From an uncultured Eubacteriales bacterium (GTDB taxonomy: Bacteria; Bacillota; Clostridia; Oscillospirales; Acutalibacteraceae): 64,000 nucleotides of DNA. The notes beneath the pieces were generated by a model. The model was not told the DNA's origin. It searched no databases and worked only from the letters and a program-made list of their open reading frames with translations. Each line of letters starts with the position of its first letter. The first letter of the stretch is position 1. Location of the stretch: positions 70,186 to 134,185 of the forward strand of contig CAKSNE010000004.1 in the NCBI GenBank assembly GCA_934476085.1, in the 5' to 3' direction. Below, piece by piece: positions 37,545 through 46,196 of this stretch. Both the position numbers and the translations under genes were made by a program.

Positions 37545-37674
37545 TATTAAATTAATCCTTATTTATCTAAATTAACATAAAGTTGATTAAATGAAGTTAT
37601 AATACCGTTTTACGCTAACATATCTTTTTATTTTCATTTTATATTATCATAAATTTTTATTTCTTTCAAGAAAG

Positions 37675-37709
37675 AAGCGTTTGTAAATCAAAAAAATTCA
37701 CAAACGCTT
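37675..37709 (-). terminator. probable terminator of the metQNI operon
   Basis: A 10-bp stem AAGCGTTTGT/ACAAACGCTT (37675-37684 with 37700-37709), 7 bp after the metI stop, followed by a pyrimidine-rich stretch. Confidence 0.65.
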
Positions 37710-37716
37710 AAAAGAG

Positions 37717-38427
37717 TTATTGTTTTAACCTTTTATCAAGTTTTACAGCAAGGCGTGTGCCAATGCTTTGGAAAATTTGAACTAAGACTATTAAAAGAAT
37801 TACTGCAAAAACCATTACAATATATTTATATCGGTAATAACCATAGTTAATAGCAATTTTACCAAGACCGCCACCGCCGATAATACCGCTCATCGCCGAA
37901 TAGCCGAGAACTGTTGTAATAGCGATTGTTGCATTAGAAATAAGAGATGGTAAGCTTTCCGGAATCATTACCTTTGCAATAATTTGAAAAGGTGTTGCCC
38001 CCATACTTTGTGCCGCTTCAACAATATTAGGATCAACTTCTCTTAAGCTGCTTTCAACAAGTCTTGCAACAAAAGGAAAAGCTGCAATAACAAGCGGAAC
38101 AATTGACGCTACTGTACCTACCGGAGTTCCGACAATAAATCTTGTAATAGGAAAAACCAAAATCATAAGTATTAAAAACGGAACGGAACGAAGAAGGTTT
38201 ATAATAACATTTGTAATATGCAAAACAGGTTTTGGAATTTTAATAATTTTGCCTTTTTCGCCTGCAACCAAAAGCACGCCAAGCGGCAAACCGATTATAA
38301 TTGCGAAAAGTGTTGAAAGTACAGTTACATAAAATGTTTCCCACACAGCAAGCGGAAATTCGGTTTTAAAAATATCAAGCGCTTCTACAACATCAGGCGA
38401 AGATAAAAAATCAAACATACTATTCAA
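37717..38427 (-). CDS. metI: MetI-type ABC permease
   Basis: Permease of the MetNIQ family (methionine, and in some members cystine or other sulfur compounds). The 236-residue product has five hydrophobic helices and the EAA loop VEAAQSMGATPFQIIAKVMIP (about 135-155). It overlaps the metN stop by 8 bp and is the last gene of metQ-metN-metI. Confidence 0.94.
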   Translation of the reverse strand: MNSMFDFLSSPDVVEALDIFKTEFPLAVWETFYVTVLSTLFAIIIGLPLGVLLVAGEKGKIIKIPKPVLHITNVIINLLRSVPFLILMILVFPITRFIVGTPVGTVASIVPLVIAAFPFVARLVESSLREVDPNIVEAAQSMGATPFQIIAKVMIPESLPSLISNATIAITTVLGYSAMSGIIGGGGLGKIAINYGYYRYKYIVMVFAVILLIVLVQIFQSIGTRLAVKLDKRLKQ

Positions 38428-39418
38428 CCTCCTCTACAATAATATTTTCATCAGTTAAAAATTCAATTGCATCGGCAACGGCATTTTCATCATTCGGCAA
38501 GCCTAAAATCATATTGCCGTAAGCCTTTTCGCCGATTGACTTTGTTGACGCTGATAAAATATTAGCATAAATATTTTTTTCAGTAGCCATTTTTGCAATC
38601 ATCGGTGTATCAGTAGCACTCGCACCATTGAAAACAACACGAATATAACGCTGATTTTTGTCTTTTCCGATCTTCTCATCATAACCGTTAGGGAAAACCA
38701 AATTTTTCGCCGTTTCAGATTTTGGTGAAGAGAAAATATCAGATACCTTTCCTTCTTCTACTACAACACCCTCATTTAAAATAGCAACTCTATCACAAAT
38801 TTCTTCAACAACGCTCATTTGGTGGGTAATAACAATAACTGTAATACCGAGATTTTTATTAATTTCTCGAATAAGCGATAATATCGAATGAGTTGTTTGC
38901 GGATCAAGTGCACTTGTTGCTTCATCACAAAGCAAAACTCTAGGATTTGTAGCAAGTGCTCTTGCAATTGCAACACGCTGTTGTTGACCGCCTGAAAGTT
39001 GAGCAGGATATGCTTTAGCTTTATCGCCGAGACCGACTGTCTCGAGCAACTCTTGTGCTCTTTTTTTAGCCTCTGCTTTGTTTACACCGGCTAATTCAAG
39101 CGGAAAACAAACATTTTTTAGGCAATTTCTTTGCATAAGCAAATTAAAGCCTTGAAAAATCATAGTAATGTTTCTACGTTCTTCTCTAAGCTCTTTTTGT
39201 GACAGAGCACCCATATCCTTATCGTCTATTATAATGCTGCCATCGGTTGGTCGCTCAAGCATATTGATACAACGAACAAGTGTACTTTTTCCCGCACCGC
39301 TCATACCAATAATACCGTAAATTTCGCCGTCAGGAATAGTAAGCGAAATATTTTTAAGTGCATCAACCTGACCGCCGGCAGTAGTAAACGATTTTGATAA
39401 ATTATTTATCTTAATCAT
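38420..39418 (-). CDS. metN: MetN-type ABC ATPase with NIL domain
   Basis: The 332-residue product has Walker A GMSGAGKST (about 38-46), the signature LSGGQQQR, Walker B LLCDEATSALD and an H-loop THQMSVV. The C-terminal NIL domain (about 255-332) in other MetN proteins binds methionine and inhibits transport. The start follows metQ by about 85 bp. Confidence 0.95.
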   Translation of the reverse strand: MIKINNLSKSFTTAGGQVDALKNISLTIPDGEIYGIIGMSGAGKSTLVRCINMLERPTDGSIIIDDKDMGALSQKELREERRNITMIFQGFNLLMQRNCLKNVCFPLELAGVNKAEAKKRAQELLETVGLGDKAKAYPAQLSGGQQQRVAIARALATNPRVLLCDEATSALDPQTTHSILSLIREINKNLGITVIVITHQMSVVEEICDRVAILNEGVVVEEGKVSDIFSSPKSETAKNLVFPNGYDEKIGKDKNQRYIRVVFNGASATDTPMIAKMATEKNIYANILSASTKSIGEKAYGNMILGLPNDENAVADAIEFLTDENIIVEEVE

Positions 39419-39503
39419 TCATTTTTTCCTCCAAAAAATATTCTTATAAAACGAAAGTAAGCCGACTGCTACTTTAATTAGCAGCCGGCTGAAAAATTTT
39501 TAT

Positions 39504-40382
39504 TTACTTTTTGATAACATCAAGTGATTTTTGTTTGCCACCGTAAATGCCCATTGGTTCAACATGAATTGCAGCAACAGAAACAATATGAGTATTGTTT
39601 TCTTTATTAAAATCATCAAGATAAGGTTTGTGCTGGAAGTAGTTAGCATCAACATCTCCGCTTTCTACAACATTGTTCGGTTGAACATAATCAGTAAACT
39701 CTTTTACATCAAGAGTAATATCTTTTTCAGCTAAAATTTCTTTAGCAACTGCTAAAATTTCAGCGTGTGGTGTAGGAGAAGCGGCAACTGTGATTTTTGC
39801 ACCTTTTAATTTTGCGTAATCAACAGTTGAATCGAAACCGTCAGCAAGTGGTTTATCAACAACGCTTACAACTGCGCCAGAATATTTATCTTTAATAAAA
39901 TCAGCAACTTTTTGGCTTTCAAGAGCAGCAACTAATGCTTTGATTTTATCGCTGTTTTCGTTGCCTTCTTTTACTGCAATAATGTTTGAATATTCTGAAG
40001 AAGAGCCTTCAATTGCCAAAGAATCTTTTGTTGGATTTAATTTTGCTTCAATAGCATAGTTTGAGTTAATAATACCAAAATCAACATCTTGTAAAATATT
40101 CGGAAGCTGAGCTGCTTCAACTTCTTTAAACTCAATGTTGTAAGGGTTTTCAGCGATATCTTTTATAGTAGCTGTAATGCCTGCACCGTCTTTAAGTTTA
40201 ATGTAACCTTGGTCTTGTAACAACAATAAAGCTCTTGCTTCATTTGTTGTATCATTCGGAACTGCGATTGTATAAGATTTTGAATCCTTTGAGTCTTTTG
40301 AATCACTTCCGCAAGAAGCGAAAACTGTTAATGATGTTACTGCTAACGCAACAATAAGTAGAATTGAAATTATTTTTTTCAT
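39504..40382 (-). CDS. metQ: MetQ/NlpA-family substrate-binding lipoprotein
   Basis: The 292-residue product has a lipoprotein signal with FASCGS (lipidated Cys near 23). The NlpA fold is recognised by ILQDVDFGIINSNYA, the hinge region around VASPTPHAEIL and NYFQHKPYLDDFN. Genes run metQ, metN, metI. A 28-codon leader ORF and LysR-type palindromes lie upstream, so the ligand could be methionine or cystine; the Cys-containing leader leans toward cystine. Confidence 0.93.
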   Translation of the reverse strand: MKKIISILLIVALAVTSLTVFASCGSDSKDSKDSKSYTIAVPNDTTNEARALLLLQDQGYIKLKDGAGITATIKDIAENPYNIEFKEVEAAQLPNILQDVDFGIINSNYAIEAKLNPTKDSLAIEGSSSEYSNIIAVKEGNENSDKIKALVAALESQKVADFIKDKYSGAVVSVVDKPLADGFDSTVDYAKLKGAKITVAASPTPHAEILAVAKEILAEKDITLDVKEFTDYVQPNNVVESGDVDANYFQHKPYLDDFNKENNTHIVSVAAIHVEPMGIYGGKQKSLDVIKK

Positions 40383-40455
40383 ATTTAATTACCTCTTTAA
40401 TAAAATATTTTTGAATTTTGTTTTTTAGTTTTTAAGATTTTAAGATTTAATCATT

Positions 40456-40542
40456 TCACATTCGGCTGTTACAACATCGAACTCCGCTACAATTAAACCT
40501 AACGGAGCGTACTTGTTTTAAATTATTAAATTGTTTCGACAT
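40456..40542 (-). CDS. 28-residue candidate leader peptide upstream of metQ
   Basis: A short frame starts at the ATG at 40542 behind a very strong AAGGAGG (9 nt spacing), about 25 nt after the predicted transcript start. It encodes a basic peptide with Cys at 18, 23 and 24, ending GVRCCNSRM, and stops 73 nt before metQ. An 8-bp hairpin (40482-40489 with 40500-40507) lies inside the frame, just before the Cys-Cys codons. No classic terminator follows. The call as a regulatory leader peptide is inference from position, ribosome site and cysteine doublet. Confidence 0.65.
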   Translation of the reverse strand: MSKQFNNLKQVRSVRFNCSGVRCCNSRM

Positions 40543-40571
40543 TTTTAAGTACCTCCTTCAACTTGTTTCAC

Positions 40572-40601
40572 ATTATAACGCTTATTATACGATTTGTCCA
40601 A
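40572..40601 (-). promoter_or_regulatory. promoter for the leader-metQNI operon
   Basis: Minus strand TTGGAC (40596-40601), 18-nt spacer, TATAAT (40572-40577). The imperfect -35 fits activator control. Confidence 0.65.
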
Positions 40602-40620
40602 TACTGCATAAATATATTTA

Positions 40621-40665
40621 GTTATAGTTTTAAGCTATAACGCCGCCACTATATAAAAATTATAG
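40621..40665 (-). promoter_or_regulatory. two LysR-type boxes upstream of metQ
   Basis: GTTATAG-7-CTATAAC (40621-40641, perfect) and CTATA-7-TATAG (40649-40665). The first is centred about 65 bp upstream of the predicted start point, the usual LysR recognition position. The neighbouring lysR gene is the natural candidate regulator. Confidence 0.6.
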
Positions 40666-40676
40666 CTATATCGTTA

Positions 40677-41597
40677 TTAATTTGTTTTTAAATATTCTTT
40701 TAATTTCTCAATATAAATTCTGCACATTTTACTGGGCAAGGCATTCTTTTTAGTAATATATCCGATTTGCATAACATTATTTTTATTGTTTTCATCGGCT
40801 TCAAAAGGAATCGCAATATAATCGCTGCCGTTTAATTCTTCACAAATAATACCCGAACAAAGAGTATAACCGTTAAGTCCGACCATTAAATTAAGCATAG
40901 TAGCCCTATCATTAGCCTTAATTGTTCTTGAATACTCATTTGTTGTCAAAATTTCTTCGGCAAAATAGAATGAACTGTTATCTCCCTGCTCAAATGAAAG
41001 GCAAGGATATTTTTCAAGTTGAGATAAACTTATTGACTTTTCGTTTGCAAGCGGATGACCTTTCCAAATATAAACGAAAGCGTTGCAATCAATCAATTTA
41101 TGAAACTCCAAATTCGCCGAATTAAGAAGTTTTAAAATAGCCATTTTATTAAAGTCACTTAAATATAATATTCCTATTTCACTTTTAAGGGTGCTTACAT
41201 CACTTATTACTTCACGGGTTTTTGTTTCTCTTATTGCAAATTCATATTTTGACATATCAAAATCTTTTACCATTTCAACAAACGCTTTAGTAGCAAAAGA
41301 ATAATGTTGAGTTGAAACGCCGAACTTTTTCTTTAAGCTTCCTGTTTGAGAGTATTTTTCAAGCAAGCTTTCATATTGGTTATAAACCTGTTTTGCATAA
41401 AGCAAGAACTCCGCTCCGTCAGGAGTTAATGAAACGCCTCTTCCGCTACGATTAAAAATACTTATTCCAAATTCTTTTTCAACTTCTTTTATAGCGTTTG
41501 TAAGAGAAGGCTGGGAAACATAAAGAATTTCAGCCGCCTTGTTAAAAGAGCCGGTTTCTGATATAATTATAATATAGTGAATTTGTTGAAGCGTCAT
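40677..41597 (-). CDS. LysR-family transcription regulator
   Basis: The 306-residue product has an N-terminal winged helix (LQQIHYIIIISETGSFNKAAEIL with YVSQPSLTNAIKEVE) and a C-terminal periplasmic-binding-like effector domain (about 90-300). It lies immediately upstream of the metQ control region in the same direction and diverges from the Rrf2 gene. A CysB- or MetR-like sulfur role is inferred from the neighbours; the effector is unknown. Confidence 0.92.
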   Translation of the reverse strand: MTLQQIHYIIIISETGSFNKAAEILYVSQPSLTNAIKEVEKEFGISIFNRSGRGVSLTPDGAEFLLYAKQVYNQYESLLEKYSQTGSLKKKFGVSTQHYSFATKAFVEMVKDFDMSKYEFAIRETKTREVISDVSTLKSEIGILYLSDFNKMAILKLLNSANLEFHKLIDCNAFVYIWKGHPLANEKSISLSQLEKYPCLSFEQGDNSSFYFAEEILTTNEYSRTIKANDRATMLNLMVGLNGYTLCSGIICEELNGSDYIAIPFEADENNKNNVMQIGYITKKNALPSKMCRIYIEKLKEYLKTN

Positions 41598-41628
41598 AAC
41601 TTTTTCCTCACTGAAAATTTATAAAATA

Positions 41629-41658
41629 ATAGTACCATATTGCTTGTTATTTTGTCAA
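41629..41658 (-). promoter_or_regulatory. promoter for lysR
   Basis: Minus strand TTGACA (41653-41658), 18-nt spacer, TACTAT (41629-41634). Confidence 0.6.
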
Positions 41659-41695
41659 TAAACGCTTGATTTTATAAAATTTTTCTGCCTTTTAC

Positions 41696-41724
41696 TTGAA
41701 AACCTATAAAAACTATGTTATTAT
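41696..41724 (+). promoter_or_regulatory. promoter for the Rrf2 gene
   Basis: TTGAAA (41696-41701), 17-nt spacer, TATTAT (41719-41724), 33 bp upstream of the start at 41757. Confidence 0.65.
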
Positions 41725-41756
41725 TAGGTTATAAAGAAAACAGAGGTAGATTATAT

Positions 41757-42194
41757 ATGAAAATTTCAACGAAAGGCAGATATGCTATCAGAATGATGCT
41801 TGATTTAGCAGAGCATCAGGGCGATGGATATATTGCACTTAAAGATATTGCAAAAAGACAGGATTTATCAAAAAAATACCTTGAACAAATTGTTCCTATT
41901 TTAAATCGTTCGGACTTTTTGGTTACAAGCCGTGGTTTTCAAGGCGGCTACAGATTAGCAAAAGACCCTGATAAATATACAATTAAAGATATTTTAGAAT
42001 TAACCGAAGGCAGTTTAGCTCCTGTTGCCTGTCTTGATAAAAACCCGATAGGTTGTGAACGAAGCTCAACTTGTGTTACATTACAGCTTTGGCAAGGCTT
42101 AAACAAAGTTATTGATGATTATTTAAGCGGAATAACGCTGAAAGATTTGCTTAACAGACAAGTTGAAATGTACTCAAACGATTATGTAATATAA
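41757..42194 (+). CDS. Rrf2-family regulator with three Cys (IscR/CymR-like)
   Basis: The 145-residue product begins MKISTKGRYAIRMM, a near-exact Rrf2 start, with the helix-turn-helix and wing (LSKKYLEQIV, GFQGGYRLA). Cysteines at 92, 100 and 106 sit where IscR binds a [2Fe-2S] cluster (IscR spacing 5 and 5; here 7 and 5). CymR, the cysteine regulator of Bacillus, lacks them. I chose the ATG at 41757; a longer frame from 41715 begins inside the promoter. It is divergent from lysR, next to metQNI. Iron-sulfur or cysteine sensing is inferred. Confidence 0.92.
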   Translation: MKISTKGRYAIRMMLDLAEHQGDGYIALKDIAKRQDLSKKYLEQIVPILNRSDFLVTSRGFQGGYRLAKDPDKYTIKDILELTEGSLAPVACLDKNPIGCERSSTCVTLQLWQGLNKVIDDYLSGITLKDLLNRQVEMYSNDYVI

Positions 42195-42212
42195 AATCTA
42201 AAATTAATTATG

Positions 42213-42250
42213 CGCTATTTAAGTCAAAATTCTACTTAAATAGCGTTTTT
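42213..42250 (+). terminator. terminator after the Rrf2 gene
   Basis: Perfect 12-bp stem (42213-42224 with 42234-42245) followed by TTTTTT. Confidence 0.88.
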
Positions 42251-42309
42251 TATTATCGAAATTTTTGATATAATTTTTTTAAATTTTCTTTAATTTTTTA
42301 AAAATATAT

Positions 42310-42338
42310 TTGATTATCTTACAAATATATTATATAAT
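42310..42338 (+). promoter_or_regulatory. promoter of the DUF951-prfA operon
   Basis: TTGATT (42310-42315), 17-nt spacer, TATAAT (42333-42338), about 35 bp upstream of the DUF951 start. Confidence 0.7.
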
Positions 42339-42373
42339 ATAAGTTGAATAAATTTGTATTTAGGTGAAAATGT

Positions 42374-42565
42374 ATGGATATTCGTGTAGGCGATGTTATT
42401 ACAATGAAAAAACCGCACCCTTGTAAATCAAAAGATTTTAAGGTTCTCAGAATCGGAATGGACTTTAAAATAAAATGTTTGGGTTGTAACCATGAAATAA
42501 TGTTACCTCGTTCCGCTTGTGAAAAAAATATTCGAAAAGTCTTTCGTGACGGCGAGTATTTATAG
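42374..42565 (+). CDS. DUF951-family protein
   Basis: The 63-residue product has the conserved pattern of this small Firmicutes family: GDVITMKKPHPC, then FKIKCLGCNHEIMLPR (Cys pair CLGC). A beta-barrel RNA- or nucleic-acid-binding role has been suggested by fold only; the function is unknown. First gene of the prfA operon. Confidence 0.88.
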   Translation: MDIRVGDVITMKKPHPCKSKDFKVLRIGMDFKIKCLGCNHEIMLPRSACEKNIRKVFRDGEYL

Positions 42566-42582
42566 TTTTAGGAGAGAAAATT

Positions 42583-42828
42583 ATGAGTAATGAAAAAAAG
42601 ACTAATTATACAGGACTGGGCACTACTATTGGACTTTGTATCGGCACTGCTTTAGGTATGATTTTCGGACTTGTTTTTGATAATCTGCCTGTTATTATGA
42701 GCGTTGGTATGATTTTCGGTCTCGGTGCAGGCTCGGTTGTCGGTTCTTACAAGGATAATAAAAATTTAAAAGAAAACAGAAAAAAAGAGCAAAAAGAACA
42801 AATTAAATCTGATAATAAAAATGATTAA
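42583..42828 (+). CDS. small glycine-zipper membrane protein
   Basis: I recognise no named family. The 81 residues contain two hydrophobic helices rich in Gly (about 10-30 [19 protein letters not shown] and 36-55), then a Lys/Glu-rich tail. AGGAGA precedes the ATG by 7 nt. It lies between DUF951 and prfA in one transcript. An inner-membrane location is likely. Confidence 0.75.
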   Translation: MSNEKKTNYTGLGTTIGLCIGTALGMIFGLVFDNLPVIMSVGMIFGLGAGSVVGSYKDNKNLKENRKKEQKEQIKSDNKND

Positions 42829-42857
42829 TTCATAAACAGAAAGGGAATTTTTATAGT

Positions 42858-43934
42858 ATGTTTGACAAGTTGATTGAAGTTGAAAAGCGTTTTGAAGAGA
42901 TTGAGCAACAGTTAATGGATCCGGCTGTTGTTACCGACCAAAAACTTTATACCAACCTTATGAGAGAAAATAAAAAATTAACTCCGATTGTTGAAAAATT
43001 CAGAGAATATGAAACAGCTAAGAAAAATATTGAAGATGCTAAAGCTATGATAGCCGAAGGCGGACTTGATAAAGATTTTAAAGAAATGCTTGATGAAGAA
43101 ATGTCTTCTTCAAAAGAAATAATGGAAAAATGTGCAGAAGAGCTTAAAATTCTTCTTTTGCCAACCGACCCTAACGATGATAAAAACGTTATTATTGAAA
43201 TTCGTGGCGGCGCAGGCGGCGAAGAAGCAGCACTTTTTGCAGGCGAGTTGCTCCGTATGTATACAATGTATGCCGAAAGCAAAGGCTGGAAGGTTGATAT
43301 GCTTTCCGCTAACGAAACAGGTCTTGGCGGATACAAAGAAGTTTCATTTATGGTTGAGGGCGAGGGTGCTTATTCAAGACTTAAATTTGAATCGGGCGGA
43401 CACCGTGTTCAGCGTGTACCTGAAACCGAAAGTCAGGGCAGAATTCATACTTCAGCGGTTACTGTTGCGGTATTGCCTGAAGCAGAAGATGTTGAAATTG
43501 AAATTAATCCGGCAGACTTGCAAATTGATACCTATCGTTCATCGGGTGCAGGCGGTCAGCATGTAAATAAAACCGAATCTGCCATTAGAATTACCCACTT
43601 GCCAACAGGCACAATCGTTGAGTGTCAAGATGAGCGTTCACAACATAAAAACAAAGAAAAAGCTATGAAAATTCTTCGTTCAAGAATTTATGATAAAATG
43701 CAACAAGAGCAGGCTGATGAAATTGCTCAAACAAGAAAAACTATGATCGGTTCGGGCGACCGTTCACAAAGAATCAGAACTTACAACTTCCCACAGTCCC
43801 GTGTTACCGACCACAGAATCGGTCTTACTATCTATAAACTGGAGCAGTTTATGAACGGCGATCTTGATGAAGTTATTGACGCATTAATTACCGCTGACCG
43901 TGCAGAACAATTAAAAGCAGACAGCGAAAACTAA
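42858..43934 (+). CDS. prfA: peptide chain release factor 1
   Basis: Terminates translation at UAA and UAG. The 358-residue product has the catalytic GGQ in [17 protein letters not shown] (about 230) and the stop-recognition region around the P-E-T residues in RVPETESQG, the RF1 type. Full family length. No prmC, often adjacent, follows here; the Sua5-type gene comes next. Confidence 0.97.
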   Translation: MFDKLIEVEKRFEEIEQQLMDPAVVTDQKLYTNLMRENKKLTPIVEKFREYETAKKNIEDAKAMIAEGGLDKDFKEMLDEEMSSSKEIMEKCAEELKILLLPTDPNDDKNVIIEIRGGAGGEEAALFAGELLRMYTMYAESKGWKVDMLSANETGLGGYKEVSFMVEGEGAYSRLKFESGGHRVQRVPETESQGRIHTSAVTVAVLPEAEDVEIEINPADLQIDTYRSSGAGGQHVNKTESAIRITHLPTGTIVECQDERSQHKNKEKAMKILRSRIYDKMQQEQADEIAQTRKTMIGSGDRSQRIRTYNFPQSRVTDHRIGLTIYKLEQFMNGDLDEVIDALITADRAEQLKADSEN

Positions 43935-44012
43935 AAGTATCAGTTGAAGTTCGAGCGGTTAGGACAAAAAACATTGCAACTTACAGCAAATTTTAATGGG
44001 AGAAATCAAACA

Positions 44013-45029
44013 ATGGAAACGCAAATGTTATCTTCAACAAAAAAAGATATTGAAGCTGCCGCTGAAATTTTAAAAAACGGCGGTCTTTGCGTTATACCTA
44101 CCGAAACTGTATACGGACTCGGTGCAAACGCTTTTAATGAAACTGCGGTTAAAAATGTTTATACCGCTAAAGGCAGAGCCGCTGATAATCCGCTTATTGT
44201 TCATATTACAAAATTTGATGAAATTTATCCGCTTGTAAAAGAAATTCCCGAAAAAGCCAAAGCTTTGGCAGAAAAATTTTGGCCGGGTCCGCTGACTATG
44301 ATTTTTAAAAAATCCGATAAAATTCCCGATGCGGTTACTTGCGGAATGGATACAGTTGCTATAAGAATGCCGTCCCACCCTGTTGCAAGAGCGATTATTT
44401 CTGCCGCTAAACTGCCTATTGCAGCACCCAGTGCTAATTTATCGGGCGGTGTTAGCCCTGTTACCGCTGAACATTGCTTTTCTGATTTAAACGGCAGAGT
44501 TGACGCAATTGTAGATGGCGGAGAATGTGAAGTCGGTCTTGAATCAACAGTAATTTTAATGGTTGGCGATACTCCGAGATTGCTTCGTCCCGGCTTTGTT
44601 ACCGCAGAGCAAATAAAAGAAACTATCGGCGATATTATTATTGATAATGCTATTTTACATCCTATTGAAAAAGGCGAAAAGGTTTTGTCGCCAGGTATGA
44701 AATATAAACACTACTCACCGAGTGCAAAAGTTGTAATTATTGACGCTGATGATGAAAAATATTACAGTTATGTAAACCAATATCAAGGTGACAATGTATT
44801 TGCTTTGTGCTATGATGAAGACGCCGAGCATATAAATAAAAAATATTTAACTTACGGCAAAAACCACGATGATAAATCGGCAGCCGCAAAACTTTTTTAT
44901 AATCTACATCAGTTTGATTTAATGGGTGCAAAACTTGTTTTGGCAAGGTTGCCCGAAACCACAGGAGTTGGACTTGCGGTTGTAAACCGTCTACTTCGTG
45001 CGGCAGGGTTTGAGGTGATTAAGCTTTGA
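44013..45029 (+). CDS. L-threonylcarbamoyladenylate synthase (Sua5/YwlC type)
   Basis: Makes threonylcarbamoyl-AMP for the t6A modification of tRNA. The 338-residue product has an N-terminal YrdC-type domain (GGLCVIPTETVYGLGANA, KGRAADNPLIVHI, IAAPSANLSGG) and a C-terminal Sua5 domain (about 230-338, LSPGMKYKHYSP). I chose the ATG at 44013 (METQML) with GGGAGA 8 nt upstream; a TTG-led extension from 43944 has no support. It overlaps coaE by 4 bp. Confidence 0.95.
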   Translation: METQMLSSTKKDIEAAAEILKNGGLCVIPTETVYGLGANAFNETAVKNVYTAKGRAADNPLIVHITKFDEIYPLVKEIPEKAKALAEKFWPGPLTMIFKKSDKIPDAVTCGMDTVAIRMPSHPVARAIISAAKLPIAAPSANLSGGVSPVTAEHCFSDLNGRVDAIVDGGECEVGLESTVILMVGDTPRLLRPGFVTAEQIKETIGDIIIDNAILHPIEKGEKVLSPGMKYKHYSPSAKVVIIDADDEKYYSYVNQYQGDNVFALCYDEDAEHINKKYLTYGKNHDDKSAAAKLFYNLHQFDLMGAKLVLARLPETTGVGLAVVNRLLRAAGFEVIKL

Positions 45030-45610
45030 AAATTATAGGTTTAACAGGTGCTTCGGGTGCGGGCAAATCAACCGTTGTTAAAATGCTCGGCTTTAAAACT
45101 GTTGACGCTGATAAAATTTCAAGAGAAGTTATGTTGCCGGGCAGCGAATGTTTAAAAGCTATTGTAAAAGCCTTTGGCGAAGATGTTTTGTGCGACGACG
45201 GCAGTTTAAACCGAAAAGAACTGGCAAAAAGGGCTTTTTCGAGTAAAGAAAAAACCGAACTTTTAAACTCGGTTGCTCACCCTTTTATAAAAAAAGAAAT
45301 ACATAACCAAATTAAAAATTACAAATTGCAGGGCGAAAAAGTAATTATTCTTGACGCTCCGCAGCTTTTTGAGGCAAAATGCGAACAATTTTGCGATATT
45401 ACAGTCGGTGTTTTGGCTGATAAAAGTGTTCGCAAAAAACGAATTATGATTCGTGATAATATAACAGAAGAACAGGCAAATACAAGATTAAACGCCGGTA
45501 AGCCTGATGAATTTTTTATTAAAAATTGCGACTATATTATTATAAATGACGGCGAATTAGATAAACTACAAATGAATGTTAAAAAATTTATTTTATCGCT
45601 TGATATTTAG
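45026..45610 (+). CDS. coaE: dephospho-CoA kinase
   Basis: Last step of coenzyme A synthesis. The 194-residue product has the P-loop GLTGASGAGKST (about 5-16), the substrate region VDADKISREVM and the lid LPGSECLKAI. It starts with TTG overlapping the upstream TGA (TTGA), with GAGGTG nearby. Confidence 0.95.
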   Translation: MKIIGLTGASGAGKSTVVKMLGFKTVDADKISREVMLPGSECLKAIVKAFGEDVLCDDGSLNRKELAKRAFSSKEKTELLNSVAHPFIKKEIHNQIKNYKLQGEKVIILDAPQLFEAKCEQFCDITVGVLADKSVRKKRIMIRDNITEEQANTRLNAGKPDEFFIKNCDYIIINDGELDKLQMNVKKFILSLDI

Positions 45611-45618
45611 GAGAAACA

Positions 45619-46179
45619 TTGAAAAAATTATTTAAACTCGTACTATGGATTGTTTTAATCTGTGTACTGATTTACGGCGGAATGACCGCTTACAAAAAAA
45701 TAGAAAAATTCATATATCCTACTGATTACGCTGATTTAGTCAATAAATATGCCGAAGAAAACGACCTTGATAAATCGCTTGTTTTTGCGGTTATAAAATG
45801 TGAAAGCGGTTTTGATAAAAATGCTGTTTCAAAAATCGGCGCTAAAGGACTTATGCAGCTTACTCCCGAAACTTATGAGTGGGTTTCTTCAAAACACGGC
45901 AAAAAAGTTGATAATTCCGATGAACTTTTTGATCCGGAAACTAATATTCAAGCAGGTTGCCGACTTTTAAAACGACATATTAAAGAGTTTAAATCAGTAA
46001 AAACCGCACTTGCCGCTTATCACGCCGGAAGAGGAGTTACTAATAAGTGGCTTAAAGATGAAAAATATTCTTCCGACGGTGTAAATTTAGATAAAATTCC
46101 TTACAGCGAAACTGAAAGTTATGTTGATAAGGTAATAAATACAGTCGAAAAATATAAAACTATTTATAATATAGACTAA
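45619..46179 (+). CDS. membrane-anchored lytic transglycosylase
   Basis: Cleaves peptidoglycan glycan strands. The 186-residue product has an N-terminal transmembrane helix (about 5-25), then an SLT-type lysozyme-like domain with the catalytic Glu in VIKCESGFDKNAVSKIGAKG followed by LMQLTPETY, and AAYHAGRG near 135. TTG start with AGGAGA 4-5 nt upstream. Closest in pattern to short Slt/YjbJ-like enzymes. Confidence 0.92.
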   Translation: MKKLFKLVLWIVLICVLIYGGMTAYKKIEKFIYPTDYADLVNKYAEENDLDKSLVFAVIKCESGFDKNAVSKIGAKGLMQLTPETYEWVSSKHGKKVDNSDELFDPETNIQAGCRLLKRHIKEFKSVKTALAAYHAGRGVTNKWLKDEKYSSDGVNLDKIPYSETESYVDKVINTVEKYKTIYNID

Positions 46180-46196
46180 AGAAGGAGATTTTTACT

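Noticed and set aside
40383..40676. SAM (S-box) riboswitch or T-box before metQ
   Set aside because: The region lacks the multi-stem core and conserved blocks and has no terminator hairpin; a leader ORF fits better.
42947..43336. 129-codon minus-strand frame opposite prfA
   Set aside because: Ser-rich antisense of prfA; no ribosome site or promoter.
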